Source: Neonectria sp. B-13
Lineage: Eukaryota > Ascomycota > Sordariomycetes > Hypocreales > Nectriaceae
Length of the DNA: 64,000 nucleotides
Assembly (NCBI GenBank): GCA_002682825.1
Contig: NOKP01000010.1
Location: 310,001 to 374,000, forward strand
Reading direction: 5' to 3'
Shown: positions 23,168 through 35,300 of the stretch, one piece after another
How the letters are laid out: every line of letters starts with the position of its first letter
Numbering within the stretch: position 1 is the stretch's first letter
Program-made: the position numbers and the translations under genes
Notes under the pieces: generated by a model
What the model saw: the letters and a program-made list of their open reading frames with translations, nothing else
Told to the model about the DNA's origin: nothing
The model's database searches: none

Positions 23168-25405
23168 ATGACTCAATCCCCGAGCAATGACAACGGCAGC
23201 CCGACGGCGGCGCAAGACAGACCGAACCCGAGGGACTCCGGGATAAGACCGACAACGACGAAACCAACGACCGGGGTTGGCAAGCCTCGGTCAAGGTCGG
23301 GATGCATAACCTGCAAAACGAAGCACGTATGTTCCCTTCTCCTAGATTTCCCATGAAATCTATGGCTTGAAGCACCGCTTACCGTTCCAAAGTTGAAATG
23401 TGATGAGACAAAGCCAGAATGCCAAATGTGCAGTCGCAAAGGCTGGGCCTGTGGTGGCTACCAGCGTGAATTCAGGTGGTCGTACAAGCATGAGCCAAAG
23501 ATCAAGCGCGGTGCCCGTGTAAAGGCTAGAGCAGGAGCAAGGGCTGGAAAAGAACAGGGAATTCGAGCCACTGGTACTTCAGCGAGTTCGACGGCCCAGA
23601 TTCCCGGCGTCTCCGAGTTTTCTCTCGACAGTATGAGCTCGAATTTGGTTCCGGATCCTCTGTCCCATGAGCTGCCCGGCACGAACCCGTTGTTTGGTTC
23701 AATCGACTATGGTTGGGACAGTGGCGATCCATCCGACATCGCTGCTCAACCAGACGTGGTTGCTCCGCCTCACGATGTTGGCGGATGGGGACCTCGGAGC
23801 TCGTCAACAAACTTGATCGTTCCAGTGACCCTGGATCAACCGGACGAATCGGAATTTCTGGCAGTGGAAGACATAGAAGTCTTGCCAGACTCTCCAGCAG
23901 ATTTGACTCTCACAACCACTCGAGATCACCCACAATATTCCACCCACATCCCGCCATCCCTCACACATGTTCCTTCGGTCCTCATAACCCAGTGGTTTAA
24001 GAGCGTTTGCTCGGTATGGTCAGCGTACGACTCGGATATGAACCTCAACCGGATACTAGCCACGTCACTGTGGTCTGAATCCGAGGCAGTGTCGGCCTGC
24101 CTCCAAAGCATGTCGGCATCCTTCCTGGCCACACGGATACCATACATGAGGCAGACATCGCTCACAATGATGAAGACGGCAACGAAAGCGATACACAACG
24201 AACTAGCAGTGGCTAGAAACGTTACTTACGTCAATTCGATCCCGACTGGTCTTTTGTTTTCACTATTCTGCATTGGCACGACCCTGTGCTGGATAGACGC
24301 AGGCCAGCTAGGGATCCCTTTCTTGAGAGCGGCCAAATCAATGCTTGATCAAATCAATCAGCAGCAACCGGACCTTAATGATGAAGATTACAAGCTGCTC
24401 AACTTTTTTAACAAGAGCTGGGTGTATTGCGATATGCTGTTGTCAGTTGTCAGCTACGACGATTCGCAATACGGGGTCGGGGCTATTGAGGAGGCACACG
24501 AAGCCCCGGCAACTCCCAACGTGGAACCAAAACGAGCCGACGACATACCACATCCCTGGACGGGCATCTCAACGACTGCATCTTCACTTTTTACGAGAGC
24601 CATTCGACTGTGTCGCAGTTTCCGCCACAATGTTGGAAAGCAAGCCCCTACGACGGACGACATTGAGATGGTGTTGAAGCAAATGGAAGAGGCGCCAGTG
24701 ATTGAGGAGCAACTACTACAACTGGAGTACGACTCGGAGGTGCCTCTAAGCGAGACGGGAGATCAGCATACCCCTTGCGTGCATCTCGTGAAAGTCGCCG
24801 AGGCATACCGAATCGCAGCTCTGCTGCACCTATACCAGACATTTCCAGACTTGGTTGCGCTACGGATACCAGGACGATCGTCAACCTCAAGGCGTGGGCC
24901 AGTCCCTTGGGAGGATTGGATCGTTCCGCTGAGTCTCAGGCTGATTGAAATTCTGGAACAACTTCCTCCAGAGTCGGGCAGTCGGATGGTGCAACCGCTT
25001 CTCTGCATCACCGCAAGTACCGGCCTTAGACTCGACATTCCAGCAGGTTCCCCAAGTTCAGGACCTTGGTGGAACAAAGCGCCGGTTTCGCAGGAGATGC
25101 CAATTGGAGTCTACCAAGAAAACTGTGACATTGCAGAGTTTATGAGCCAGCTCAGCGACGTGGAACACACGACACACCCTCCCAACATGCCGACACAACT
25201 ATCGATCGACGTCGGGAATGCGCGCGCGTTTGTTCTGAAACGATTGAATATGCTGGAGAACACGTTGCCGCCCAAGCCCATTATTATGGCCAAAAGTCTG
25301 GTGCAGGCGATTTGGGTCGCATACGATAACGAGATGCCTGGGTGTAATGCAGTGCACTGGGTGGACGTGATGGAAGCACAAAATCTTCGGTCAATCTTTG
25401 GCTGA
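23168..25405 (+). CDS. Zn2Cys6 (fungal binuclear cluster) transcription factor
   Basis: Nuclear regulator with an N-terminal zinc cluster, 723 residues. Two exons: 23168-23326 and 23393-25405; the 66-base intron splits the cluster, as is common in this family. Cysteines are 46, 49, 56, 63, 66 and 73 (CITCKTKHLKC then DETKPECQMCSRKGWAC), giving C-X2-C-X6-C-X6-C-X2-C-X6-C. A basic segment follows (KIKRGARVKARAGARAGK). The rest, from about residue 240, is the helical fungal-specific regulatory region (for example IPTGLLFSLFCIGTTLCWID and a terminal FVLKRLNMLENTLPPKPIIMAK block). Target genes cannot be deduced. Position beside the amine oxidase permits, but does not show, local control. An upstream out-of-frame ATG just before the start (ATGGCCTTG, ending in TGA) may act as a short upstream ORF. 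Confidence 0.93.
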
Positions 25406-25837
25406 ACGGGAATGAGACGATGCATTATGACAGCCCGGAGTAGGGAGTAGGGAGGCAAAACATGTGTAATTGAAATGTAGATTGAATGAGAAATACCAAG
25501 GCAATCAATGGCTCACGCTTGATGGAGTTTCGGGGACTCTGTGTCTGCCTCTGTAGGGTAGGGAAAGTCACGTGTCCACGTGCACATTCCGCTTCTCGCC
25601 GAGACGGTCCAATCCGAGTTCGAGTCGCCCGCCAGTGAGTTGTCATTCGTCGAGTTAGCGGCACGGCAGTCGGTGTGTTCGTCCCCGTTCTAAAAATTTC
25701 GAAAGAAGCTCTGGAAGCTTTTTGCATCTATCAACACTTTTCCTGTACAACCACCAAACCCCATCACTTCTCTGTTTATCTTTCTCTTCTGCAATTGATA
25801 GCAAACCCGCACATTCCCGCCTCCTTCCACCTTCACA
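25406..25837. other. Intergenic, promoter of the MAM33-like gene
   Basis: 3' flank of the regulator and promoter of the next gene. It contains TATC/CTTC-rich leader sequence from about 25730. No other feature is seen. Confidence 0.5.
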
Positions 25838-26805
25838 ATGCTGTCCGTCCGCACCTTTGCGCGATCCGCGCCCCGCGCCGTCGCCCGCCTCTCCACCGCG
25901 GCCCTCCGCCAGTCGGCCGTCGCCCGCCCCAGCGCCTTCGTCAAGACGGCTGCGCTGCGACCTGCCCGCGCCGCCTTCTCCACCTCCGTCTTCCGCCAGG
26001 CCGCCGCCGGCAGCGAGACCGACGGTGAGCTGTCGGCCAAGCTCCAGAGCGAGCTCCAGATCGAGGAGGACATGAAGGCCAGCGAGCAGGAGCCCGCCAG
26101 CATCAAGGACTTCCTCAACAACAGCGCCTTCAAGCTTGTCGATACCCCCGGCCAGGAGGTTGTCAAGCTGGAGCGTGACTTTGGTGACGAGAAGTGCGTC
26201 TTGAAGAGAACCCATGTGACTTGTTCCCTCGGCTAACACCCTTCTGCAGGATCACCATCAGCTTCTCCATTGCCGACATCACCAACTACGACCCCTACGC
26301 AGAGGACAACGCCATGGAGGACGAGGGTCTCGAGGACGACGCCCTCCAATCCGGCAACGGCCAGCGAAACGCCCAGGCCGGTGGCCGCGGCCGCGCTGCC
26401 GAGGAGGAGCTCGACGAGGAGCTCGACGAGGACCTCGAGGAGGAGAACGCCGCGCCCATCAACCTGTCCATCGTGGTCGAGAAGCCCGGCAAGGCCGCCG
26501 GCGCCCTCAACATCGACGCCACCGCGCAGGACGGCAACATCGTCGTCGAGAACCTCTTCTACTACGACGACGCCAAGGTCGCCAAGGTCGAGAACCCCGA
26601 GGCCGCCCAGAAGCGCGCCGACGTCTACCCCGGCCCCCCCTTCGGCAGCCTCGACGACGACCTCCAGGTCCTCATGGAGCGCTTCCTCGAGGAGCGCGGC
26701 ATCACCCAGGCCCTCGCCGTCTTCGTCCCCGACTACGTCGACGTCAAGGAGCAGCGCGAGTACACCAGGTGGCTCAACAACGTCAAGACCTTCATTGACG
26801 CGTAA
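25838..26805 (+). CDS. mam33: Mitochondrial matrix acidic protein, MAM33/p32 (gC1qBP) family
   Basis: Doughnut-shaped acidic matrix protein linked to mitochondrial translation and respiratory-chain assembly. Two exons: 25838-26193 and 26250-26805, giving 303 residues. The N-terminal 50 residues are rich in Arg, Ala and Ser with almost no acidic residues (MLSVRTFARSAPRAVARLST), a classic presequence. The p32 fold is recognisable from the FKLVDTPGQEVVKLERDFGDE strand region, the acidic loop (EEELDEELDEDLEEENAA), NLSIVVEKPG, and the C-terminal YPGPPFGSLDDDLQVLMERFLEERGI followed by REYTRWLNNVKTF. Length and order match the family. It converges on the oxysterol-binding protein gene. Confidence 0.94.
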
Positions 26806-27591
26806 AGCTTTGTCCGTCTAATGAATGAAGGTCCCTTGGGAAGGGTATTTTGTAGGAAAAAAGGGGTTTGATTCCGAAACGACTTAAAAAAGGGAATTGC
26901 CGCTCTTGCTGTACAATAGAATGAGACCCGGCGAGGTCAAAACGAAATGTCACAATTATAGTGTAATGCGATACGATGCCGCTCTAAAACAAACTCGTTT
27001 CAATTCTGGTTCAAGTGACTATCCTGCCGTACGAGTGAGAACTTTGCTTCAAGTGAGAAGATTGCTCGTCTTGTCCCTGGTTCCCTTGTTTCTGCTCCTT
27101 CACTCGTCACATAGTGGATCAGGCGAAAGAAAATTTCTTACATGAACCCGCAAAGACGCTTGAGAGAACCGAGATGTGCTCGAATATAATTTGCTTGATA
27201 TGCATGCGTCCCCCATCAACTAACCTGCCCATTCTAAACATGGGAAAGGGAGATCTGTGTGCGGAAAAAACCGTGCTATATAAGGCCAGTTTCGAAGTGA
27301 AAACCCTGGACCTCAAACTCCTGCAACTCCGGATTTAACGAGTGCGCAGCCCGCCATGCATCCGCGCCCCAACTCAACTCAACTCAGCTCAACTTCTTCG
27401 GCCGGCGCAATTGGTGTATCTATCTATCCCAAGGGGTGCGTGCCTATGCAGCATGTACCGTGTATACCAAATCCGTTGAATCCGCTCGTCCTTCGCTATG
27501 TTCGCCCCGCCATCTGTCTGTGTGTCTGTATGTTCCCGGATCTTCGTTTCCACCTCCTTCGATTGGTACTCGCGAGATGAGGAGGGATCTT
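26806..27591. other. Intergenic between convergent MAM33 and oxysterol-binding protein genes
   Basis: Shared 3' flank. It includes an AACTC microsatellite near 27365-27392. No gene is supported. Confidence 0.5.
27365..27392. repeat. AACTC microsatellite
   Basis: About five imperfect copies of a 5-base unit (CAACT/CAGCT) in the intergenic region. Confidence 0.7.
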
Positions 27592-29290
27592 CTATACGAC
27601 GCCCTCGAGCGACCACTCGCCCTTCTGAGCTCTCTCCAGGGCCTGGCGGCCTGCCTCGGTGAGGTCGGGCTTGCCACCGTTGCCGGTGACGTGCTGGAAG
27701 AAGACGGGCTGGAAGGTCTCCTTGTTGGTCTCACGCTGGCGAGCCTTTTCGCGCTGGGCCTCTTCGAGCTCGACCTTGACCTGGGTGGCCTTGCTGAACT
27801 GCTTGGACAGGATGGCGTCGGTTACGCCGCCCCAGAGGGTGAGAGACTCGTTGGGAAGCTGTGCTTCTTTGGGTGGGAGGACCTTGGGGGCGACGTTGAG
27901 GGGCTCAATGTCTATGATGGTGTACTGCTCCTCGACGGGGACAGTTTTCTGCGAGAAGAGTGTTAAAAGTGGCCAGGTACCGACTTCAAGGGGCATAAGA
28001 GACTTACAAACGGCCTGGGACCCAGGGTGAACATGACCTTCTCTCGCCAAGGACCATTCAGCCTCGCGAGGACGTCCTCTTCAGGAACCTCCTGCACGCG
28101 GGTCTTGTTGTCGTTTTCCGGATCATACTTGAAGATGACGCCGTCAATCTTGTTGGTGGTGCGGCCCAGCCAGCCCTCCTCAACGTAGTGCAGGATGACC
28201 TTGATCTTAGTCTTGGGGCAGGTGATGTAGGCGAACTCGCTGACGGAGACGCTCAGGGATCCGCGCAGGAGTCCGCCGAGGTGGGCGGCGGGGTGGGTGA
28301 GCTGGTACTCCTCGCCGTCGCGCTTCTCGAGGGTGATGAAGATGCCCATGTTGTGCTCGCCGGGCAGGACCTTGACCGAGGTGCCGGTGAACTTGGCGGA
28401 GATCTGGTCGAAGCCCCGGGCCGAGATACCCTTCTCGGGACAGGTGACGTGGAAGGCGCTCACGGGAGGGTGGTGCGAGGTCTGCTCGGTGAGGTAGGAG
28501 ACGCGGACGGTGCGGTTGTCCTTGGGGGTGCCGTGCTGCGGGACCGACAGCGAGACGGACGAGGCATTCTTATCGCCCTTGGCGGCGACCTTTAAGCTGG
28601 ACAGGCCGCTGGACAAGCCGCCCTTGGCGCTTCCATTGACCTGGAGGCCAGAGGTGTTGATGGCCGGGGCGTTGTCCTCGGTTTCCCAGTTGCACTACAG
28701 CACAGTCAGCCTCTGGGAGCGCAGCGCAAGGCGGCGCAAGGCAGCGCCAGGCGGGTGAGCCAACGCACTCTGAAGAACTCGCCGAGACACGAGTTGTAGG
28801 GCTTGCAGGGCTTGCCCTTGGCGTACTTGAGGTCCTTGGTCAGCCAGAAGCGCACGACCTCGAGCATGCGGTCCAGGGGCTCGTCCGAGGCGCCGATGGC
28901 GATGAAGGCATTGGGGGCGTCGATGTAGGTCCAGTATTCCAGATTCGGCGTGGGCTCGAGCAGCTGCGACGGCAGCGAGAATCTAACGGAGGCGAGATCC
29001 GACACGCCAATGAACCTGGCGACGACAACGGGAGGCGGTCAGCAAAAATGACACACAAGGAAGCGAGGCCCGTCGAATTGCCCCATCTCCACCGCCCTGC
29101 TCCGCACACGGGAGGCGACCGGTCCGACCTCGCAAGTCCAGGCACGGCGAGCGAGGGCATCGCATCGCACCGGGAAAGGGGTTCGAGCTCACCTCTTGAG
29201 GATGCCGAGAAAGGTGCGCAGCTTGGAGCCGTCGCTGGGCGAATCATCCGGGGTGGTGTCGACCGCGGCCGGCGGCGTCGATGACGACAT
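27592..29290 (-). CDS. Oxysterol-binding protein-related, OSH4/KES1 type
   Basis: Lipid-transfer protein that exchanges sterol and PI4P between membranes. Four exons (minus strand): 29290-29193, 29015-28769, 28694-28008 and 27948-27592, giving 462 residues. The family signature EQTSHHPPVSAF is present. The protein starts within the sterol-binding domain without PH or ankyrin domains: FLGILKRFIGVSDLASVRFSLP is the lid region, followed by RMLEVVRFWL and KPYNSCLGEFFRCNW. Later blocks are KVILHYVEEGWLGRTTNKIDG and LTLWGGVTDAIL. It ends in a short helical tail rather than the membrane-anchored extension seen in some OSH proteins. All introns keep phase. A run of 11 G (C on the coding strand) lies 11 bases upstream of the ATG. 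Lengths of yeast Osh4 and this protein are similar. Confidence 0.94.
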
Positions 29291-31176
29291 TGTCGCTCTT
29301 TGGGGGGGGGGGTTTCGGTAAGCTCAGCCAACGCTTCCTGTAGATGGGGAGAGTGTCTTTCTGTCGGGGGCTCAGGCCTGTTCGTGGACGGAGGGTTGGG
29401 AGGACAATCAGCGCCGCGGAGGGGCCAACGGAGGCGTCTCGGGGAGGGTGAAAAAGTTTGGCAGGAGAGGAAGAGCGAGAAGAAACCAGGGGGGGCGACG
29501 GAAAAAGAAGAATAAATGGTGGGTGGCGTAGGTTGGTGAGGATCGCGAAGTCTGAGAGAAGCCGGCAGGGTCTTGGCGGTGGTTGTGTGACGTTTTGGCG
29601 GGGTGGGCGTTAGGGCGTTAGGGCGATGGCAGGCGCTGAAAGCAGGTACCTCTAGCGATTTGCCCAGTGGACGAGGTTTCCCTTGGGGGCCGGAGCGGAG
29701 GGGTCAGAGGATCGGAAACGGGGTCAGAGGGTCAAACAGGTCAGACGCAGCAGAAGCAAGGATCGTCTAGCAGGCAGGCAACCAAGCACGTATGTGAAAG
29801 GGCTGATTTCCCACGTTGTTTGTCGGGAAGTCGATGCCGAAGCCGATGAGGGCGGCTGAGTGAGTTGATTCTTGTTCCCGACTTCTCGATGGTTCTTCGC
29901 CCCCTCCACTAGCCAAGGGACTATGTCAATTGCACTTCTCAACCACGGAATATCTATCGACTACAAAGAGAGTCATTTTCCGTCCTTCTTTGTTTCCTAT
30001 CGCTCGCTCACTCACTCATTAGACCACCCATTCCACTAGCTTGCCCTGTATTGGACCGGCCGGCTATCCAGTGGACCCTGCGTGCCTGCGTCATCTGTAA
30101 ACCCGCCGCCCGGGAAGCCCAATCATCGGCGCACATGGCGTCCGTGTCTGGCCCTCGTCCCGTCTGCGCCACGAATACCCGTTAGCTCAAGACAGGAAAG
30201 ACGAGACCGGATCGCGGCCGACTTCTCTCGTCGAACAAGGCGACCACGGGGGAATAGAAGGCGTGCGAACAAGGATTAAACCCATGTCCGTTGAAGCGGC
30301 TACCTACTTTGTCACAAAGACTCTAGGTCTATCTATTTGTTACTTGGTGATCCTCATGAGCCCCGACCGCCGCTCGGATATCCTGCGCGACAACATCCCG
30401 TCCCCTCTAGATCACTTCTCCTCAACAATCCCTCATCGTCTCGAGCAGAATTCTCCATGAAGATCCCAGAAGAAATGCCATCATTTCCACGCAAGCCATC
30501 GAATCGTAGCTTCCCGACTCGCCGGACTGGGAACGCGAATCCCAGTTGAGTGGTAGACTACACAATCACGAAATCAAGTGACTGAAGACATCTTTAAGAG
30601 GTTATACCCCTGTATTTCTTTTTTTTGCCTATCGACTAATACTTCGTTCGGCTATCGTGACTAACCATGACTCGATCGTCTGGTTGCGTTCCATTCATCC
30701 TTCCAATGTTGCCTCGAATGTCCTATTCGTTGTCTCTTTTCTATGAAATGTCCAATGACATTGCCCAGGGGTATCATCGTCATGTGCAAGAATCCCTAAA
30801 TGCAAAAACTCCAAAAAGAAAAGGCCTCAACTTTGGCCTCGTCAAAAACACACTGCGAGAGTCAAGGAAGCCTAGCCGGCTTGCACCGCCACCCCCTCGT
30901 ACAAATAGGTGGGTGACCTCTTCGCCTATTCACCAAATGGCGAAGACGTCGTCCTTGAGCAGCCAAACTGCCGAATATTCCTAATACAATGCAAAAGTTT
31001 CGATTTCCGTTCCTTTTCCTAGGTTTCTCGCCCGACGATCAAAACCTACTCACAAGCAACCAATTCTCCCCGACGTGGGTTGGTGCGCGTTGCCGTGTCG
31101 TGTCTTTGGCTCCATTAAAAGAAAATAAAGGTCATAAATCATGAAAAGAAGAAATGGTGCACAAAGCCTAACACTC
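29291..31176. other. Intergenic upstream of the OSBP gene
   Basis: Promoter and leader of the minus-strand OSBP gene on the left, including the G11 run at 29302-29312, and the 3' flank of the next minus-strand gene on the right. No gene is supported. Confidence 0.5.
29302..29312. repeat. Homopolymer G11 beside the OSBP start codon
   Basis: Eleven consecutive G on the plus strand, so a C run in the 5' leader of the minus-strand OSBP gene just before its ATG. It is prone to length variation. Confidence 0.85.
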
Positions 31177-32314
31177 TCACGATTGCTCGTTGGTCCAGGC
31201 GTTGTCGTTAAGGAATGTATCCCAGGAAGGCTCCTCACCAGGGTTCGACTGAGGAGCTGAATCCCAATCCATGCAGCCCATGCTGTCATCGAAGAGGCCG
31301 GGGTTGGCATCTTGTCCGTTTGAGCTGTCCTCCATCTTGAGGGGTTCGGACAAGGGATAACTGAACATGGACGCATTGCCAGAAAACCAATCCTGGGAGT
31401 AGATATTCGAGGCTGAGCCGTTGAAATCCACACCACCTCCCATCAGCATCTTGGCCTCAGCGGGTAGCTCATTGGTGAAGGCAGATTCCTCGGAACCATA
31501 TCCCATCAAGTTGGAGGTCATGATGCCCCCAAATGCCGACGGTGCATGTGACTGAGGCGTGTCTGGGTGGGCAGAACTAGGCGTCCTAGCCTGCGGCGAC
31601 AGGTTGCTATCAGTTTCTAGGTCGGACGGAGACACCCCGGAAAAGGACCGGCTCCGCTCATCTTGGCCGTTTCCCGAACCATAGTTGATCGGCTGGAAGT
31701 TTGCGTCAAACGCGGGGGTTGGGGGGCTTTGGAGATGTGTAGGTTGCTGGGATATGGGCCCGGGATATCCGGGAGTTGACCATCTTTGAGTGAGGTTTTG
31801 AGCGTGGCGGTTGGCGTCTGGGAACGTCTCCGCGAAGGCGCGGTTGACAGCATTGTCCCGCCAATCCTGTTCGGTAGCTGACATGAGCTTTGACATGGCG
31901 ACCCTATTCGTGAGATATGTCTCTACTCTTGAGTTCATCTCAGCGGACGAAGTCTGCATGTGCGGGCCCAAAAGCCGGTATGACCGAGGAAAGTCGTCTT
32001 CCTCTTCCTCGTACATCTCTTCCTTGATGACAATCTCCTCGGTGATGTGGAACGCCTTGCCGGTGCGCTTCTTGTGAATCTCGCTTGCCATGCGGGCAGA
32101 CTGGACTCGAGCTTCGATGCTGCGGTCAGCTCTCCTGGAGGCAGCGATGTAGGCCCGCTCCTGGTTCTCGGAGTGTGATCGCTCAGTCTGTGGGGGCTTG
32201 TTAGCTATTTGGGTGCCGCAATGGGAGGGCCAAGAGGTAAGTAATTACCTTGCGCGGGGGCTTGCCAGCCATGGATGGATCCGCGTCTCCAACATCGAGA
32301 TATCTTCGAGGCAT
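31177..32314 (-). CDS. Uncharacterised fungal protein with basic/acidic N-terminal block
   Basis: Two exons (minus strand): 32314-32249 and 32187-31177, giving 358 residues. The N-terminus MPRRYLDVGDADPSMAGKPP leads into a charged helical block (ENQERAYIAASRRADRSIEA, then SEIHKKRTGKAFHITEE) and an acidic run (KEEMYEEEEDDFPRSYRLLG). I believe this block is conserved among filamentous-fungal proteins of unknown function, but I cannot name a family. The C-terminal two thirds are disordered and rich in Ser, Pro, Asn and Gln, ending in an acidic, aromatic-containing segment (GCMDWDSAP, EEPSWDTFLNDNAW) that resembles a transactivation tail. A nuclear regulatory role is therefore conceivable but is inference only. 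No zinc-binding, bZIP or catalytic motif was seen. Confidence 0.8.
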
Positions 32315-35300
32315 GGTGACTGCAGAAATCGACAGCAGCAATTGCCGTCTGTTTTGTGTGTTCGTGGCTGTGAGCTCTGGCGAGCAAGCTCTATGGCGAA
32401 AGTTTTGGGGCTGGAAGCTTGTGTTGACCTGGACTGGATGCGGGGGTGAGGTGAAGCTCGGCGTAGGCAGCAAGCTTGTGTTGGAGTTGTGGGATGTCCC
32501 GGATCGAATTGTTATGGGATGCGTCGGGATTTGACGAGGGAGGAATTTGGAGGAGGCCGAGGAGAGGGAGGAGAGATCGTGGTCGAAGGAAAGCTCGAGT
32601 GTGGTTCAAGAGGTTGAATGCGTTGTGGAGAAGTGTTGTTGTTATCGGTGAATGGTGAGGCTCAGTGAGGAGCTGTGGAAGTCAACACTGCAGAGGTTAT
32701 GTAAGGTGAGGGAGAGCAGGGCAAAGTAATATAATAATCTAAATCAGGACTGGCATGTTGGATCGGGACACGGCGGACTTAATATACGGGCCGGGCATGG
32801 CGTTTTGCAGCGTACGGCACCTACGCAACTGCACCATGACGGCACAGCAAGGCCACGGTGAGGGCGCGTTCCAGGGAGGAGACTTTTTCGATGCTCGTGC
32901 GATGGCGCGACAGCCCGCGACGTTGATCGGGAGAAAGTAGGACGATCGATCTCGATGGCCGCATGTCTGTTAGCGCGAGGCCTGAGGTGCATGTAGTTGG
33001 CCGTATCGAGGATCCCCCGCCATCAGGGGGCTACTGCACTGTAGTGGGGGATGGAAGCACTGGGCCCATGGGCGCCCCGGCCACCACTACAGGGGGGTGG
33101 AGGGATGGAAGCCAACTGAACAAGCAGCAAGTGCAAGCAGCAAGCAGCTCGGCAGGCTTGCTTGCGACGGAACCTACACGGGCTTGGGAAACTCTCTTGC
33201 TGTGCAGGTTGTTTTCTCACCGGAATGGTGCGACGCACCGAGCACGTACGGCTTCTCTCATCCGTGTCTCGCCCAAAGCCCGCACGCCCGCTCCCGTTCC
33301 AATCCAGCCTAGCAAGCCACACAACCAGCTGCACCTCCCGAAGGTGGCTGTCGAATTCTCGCCAAAGCAGGCTGAGGAGCCGCCTAGGCCTGTGCCTTTA
33401 TTCGATTTGGGGAGCAACACGCATACACTCCCATCGAGCTCCGGTTGCCTATACAAACAAACCAAAGAGGGAGGCCCTAGCCTAGTTTCGTGAGTCGCGA
33501 AACCTGCACGCGCTGCAGAGACAAGGCCCTCGAGGAAATCACCCGTCAGCGGCTGTTGCAACAGTTCTGTTGACATGCCGGAGCAAGTTGTCCGTGATTG
33601 ACAAAGGCATTTCCACAACCAGGCAGGTGAGGTGCTGTAAAGTACTGCGGTGTCCAGTGGTTCACGACGGGGAATGGGGAATGGGGGGGGGACTACCTAA
33701 AAACGCCGCGGAGTCCTTCACGCCCTGCATTCGGCCCAGTTCCCTGTTTTTTCTTCTTCTTTTCTTCTTCCTTTCATTCCCAGTTATTCCCCATCTTTCT
33801 CATTCCTTCCGCCTTTTCGTCTTTCTGGTCTCTCGGTGACAACTGGCTGGTCCGTTGATGGCACCATGCTTCCTCGCACAAGAGGATTCTTGGCTTTCTC
33901 AATCGGCTACGAGCCCGGCAGGTCTGCTCCCGGCACCCACGACTCTCCTAGCTTCCTTCACGCAAGTTCACAGGTCTTAGTATTGAGGGGGGAAACCAAC
34001 CAAGCTACCTACCTAAACAAACTGGTTCCAAAAAGATTTGTAATCCGGGTGGGCGCTGCTAGGAGACGAGAGGTGCTAATAAAGCGAGGGATCACGATGA
34101 GTGAGTCGCAAAGCGGGGGAGACTGAAGCACAGCCAACAGATTACGGGCGGGCGTGCTTGATTTTGAGTTGCCCCTGGGCCGGGACGTCCATTCTGTGCT
34201 TGCTAGCGACTAGCGGATGGCTCCTCACCTCTGCTCTGCTCGGCAGGCCACGCATCCGTGCTGTACCCGTGTCCCCGTGGTCCCCAGCGATCTCCTCTGA
34301 GAGATTGGGTTGTCCAGGCCGCCCTCAACCAAGCTCAACAGGGCCGGGTAGTGGTGGGCGTGGTGGCAAACCTCGCACTCGCGTGGCTCAACTGAGGTTG
34401 GCGTCGTCGGGCCTCCAAGGTGCAGCCCGGGCCCGGATATCTCACCGTTTGTCCCCTAGCCCCGCTGTAGATTAGGTAGTAGGTCCCAGCAGTCCCAGCG
34501 CTGAGGGCCGCCAACGCTGCCCGGGACTAGGATGCCTCGCTTACAGGCTACCCGCAACGGAAACCACCTCGATTGCTGGTATCCGGCCGATTCCTCTCTA
34601 CTAACCTCCACCCCTACCACTACGGAATCGGTCGATTCGCAAGCACGAAGCTGGCCCCGTGGTCAAGAAGCAGGAATCAAGGCAATCAAGACAAGTCAAC
34701 AAGACAGTAATCTCTTGTCTTCGCAGCATCCGAGTCATACCTTGCGTCGTCCGGCCGCCCCCGTCGAACCGCCGCCGCGCGGCGAATGCAACTCCACCGT
34801 ACTTCGTATGCACTGCATCGCAACGCATCGCACATTCGCAGCATTGGCGTTTCACAGCGCTTTTCACAAGAATGGGCCTGAAACTGGGGCACGCTGCGAC
34901 CAAAGTAGGTCAACAGGCCAACAAGAAGGAGATGCTCGCAGATCCTGCGTCCAAGCACTTGTCCCATCTAGCGCGGAGATTTTGCTCCGGCCCACATTCC
35001 TCTTTCGCTGTCACGGCCAGTACCCGTCGCTACAAGTCTGCTCTAACAATTATCGTCCCTGGGGAAGGGAGAGAGATGCCTGCTTGTGCCCACCAGCAGT
35101 GCATCCATCACTATTGGCCTGCGCCACACTCCTTCACCGCCACACACCTCCCACGCCTGATCGAATTAGTACCCGCGTCGTGGCGTCGGGGTTACATCAC
35201 AAAGTCACAATTCCCCGTCTCTCTCAACAAGTTTCCCGCTCCTTGCACCCTGAATCTCGAATCCCGAATGCTGGCCGGTTGCCTCCGCGGAGTCGATCAT

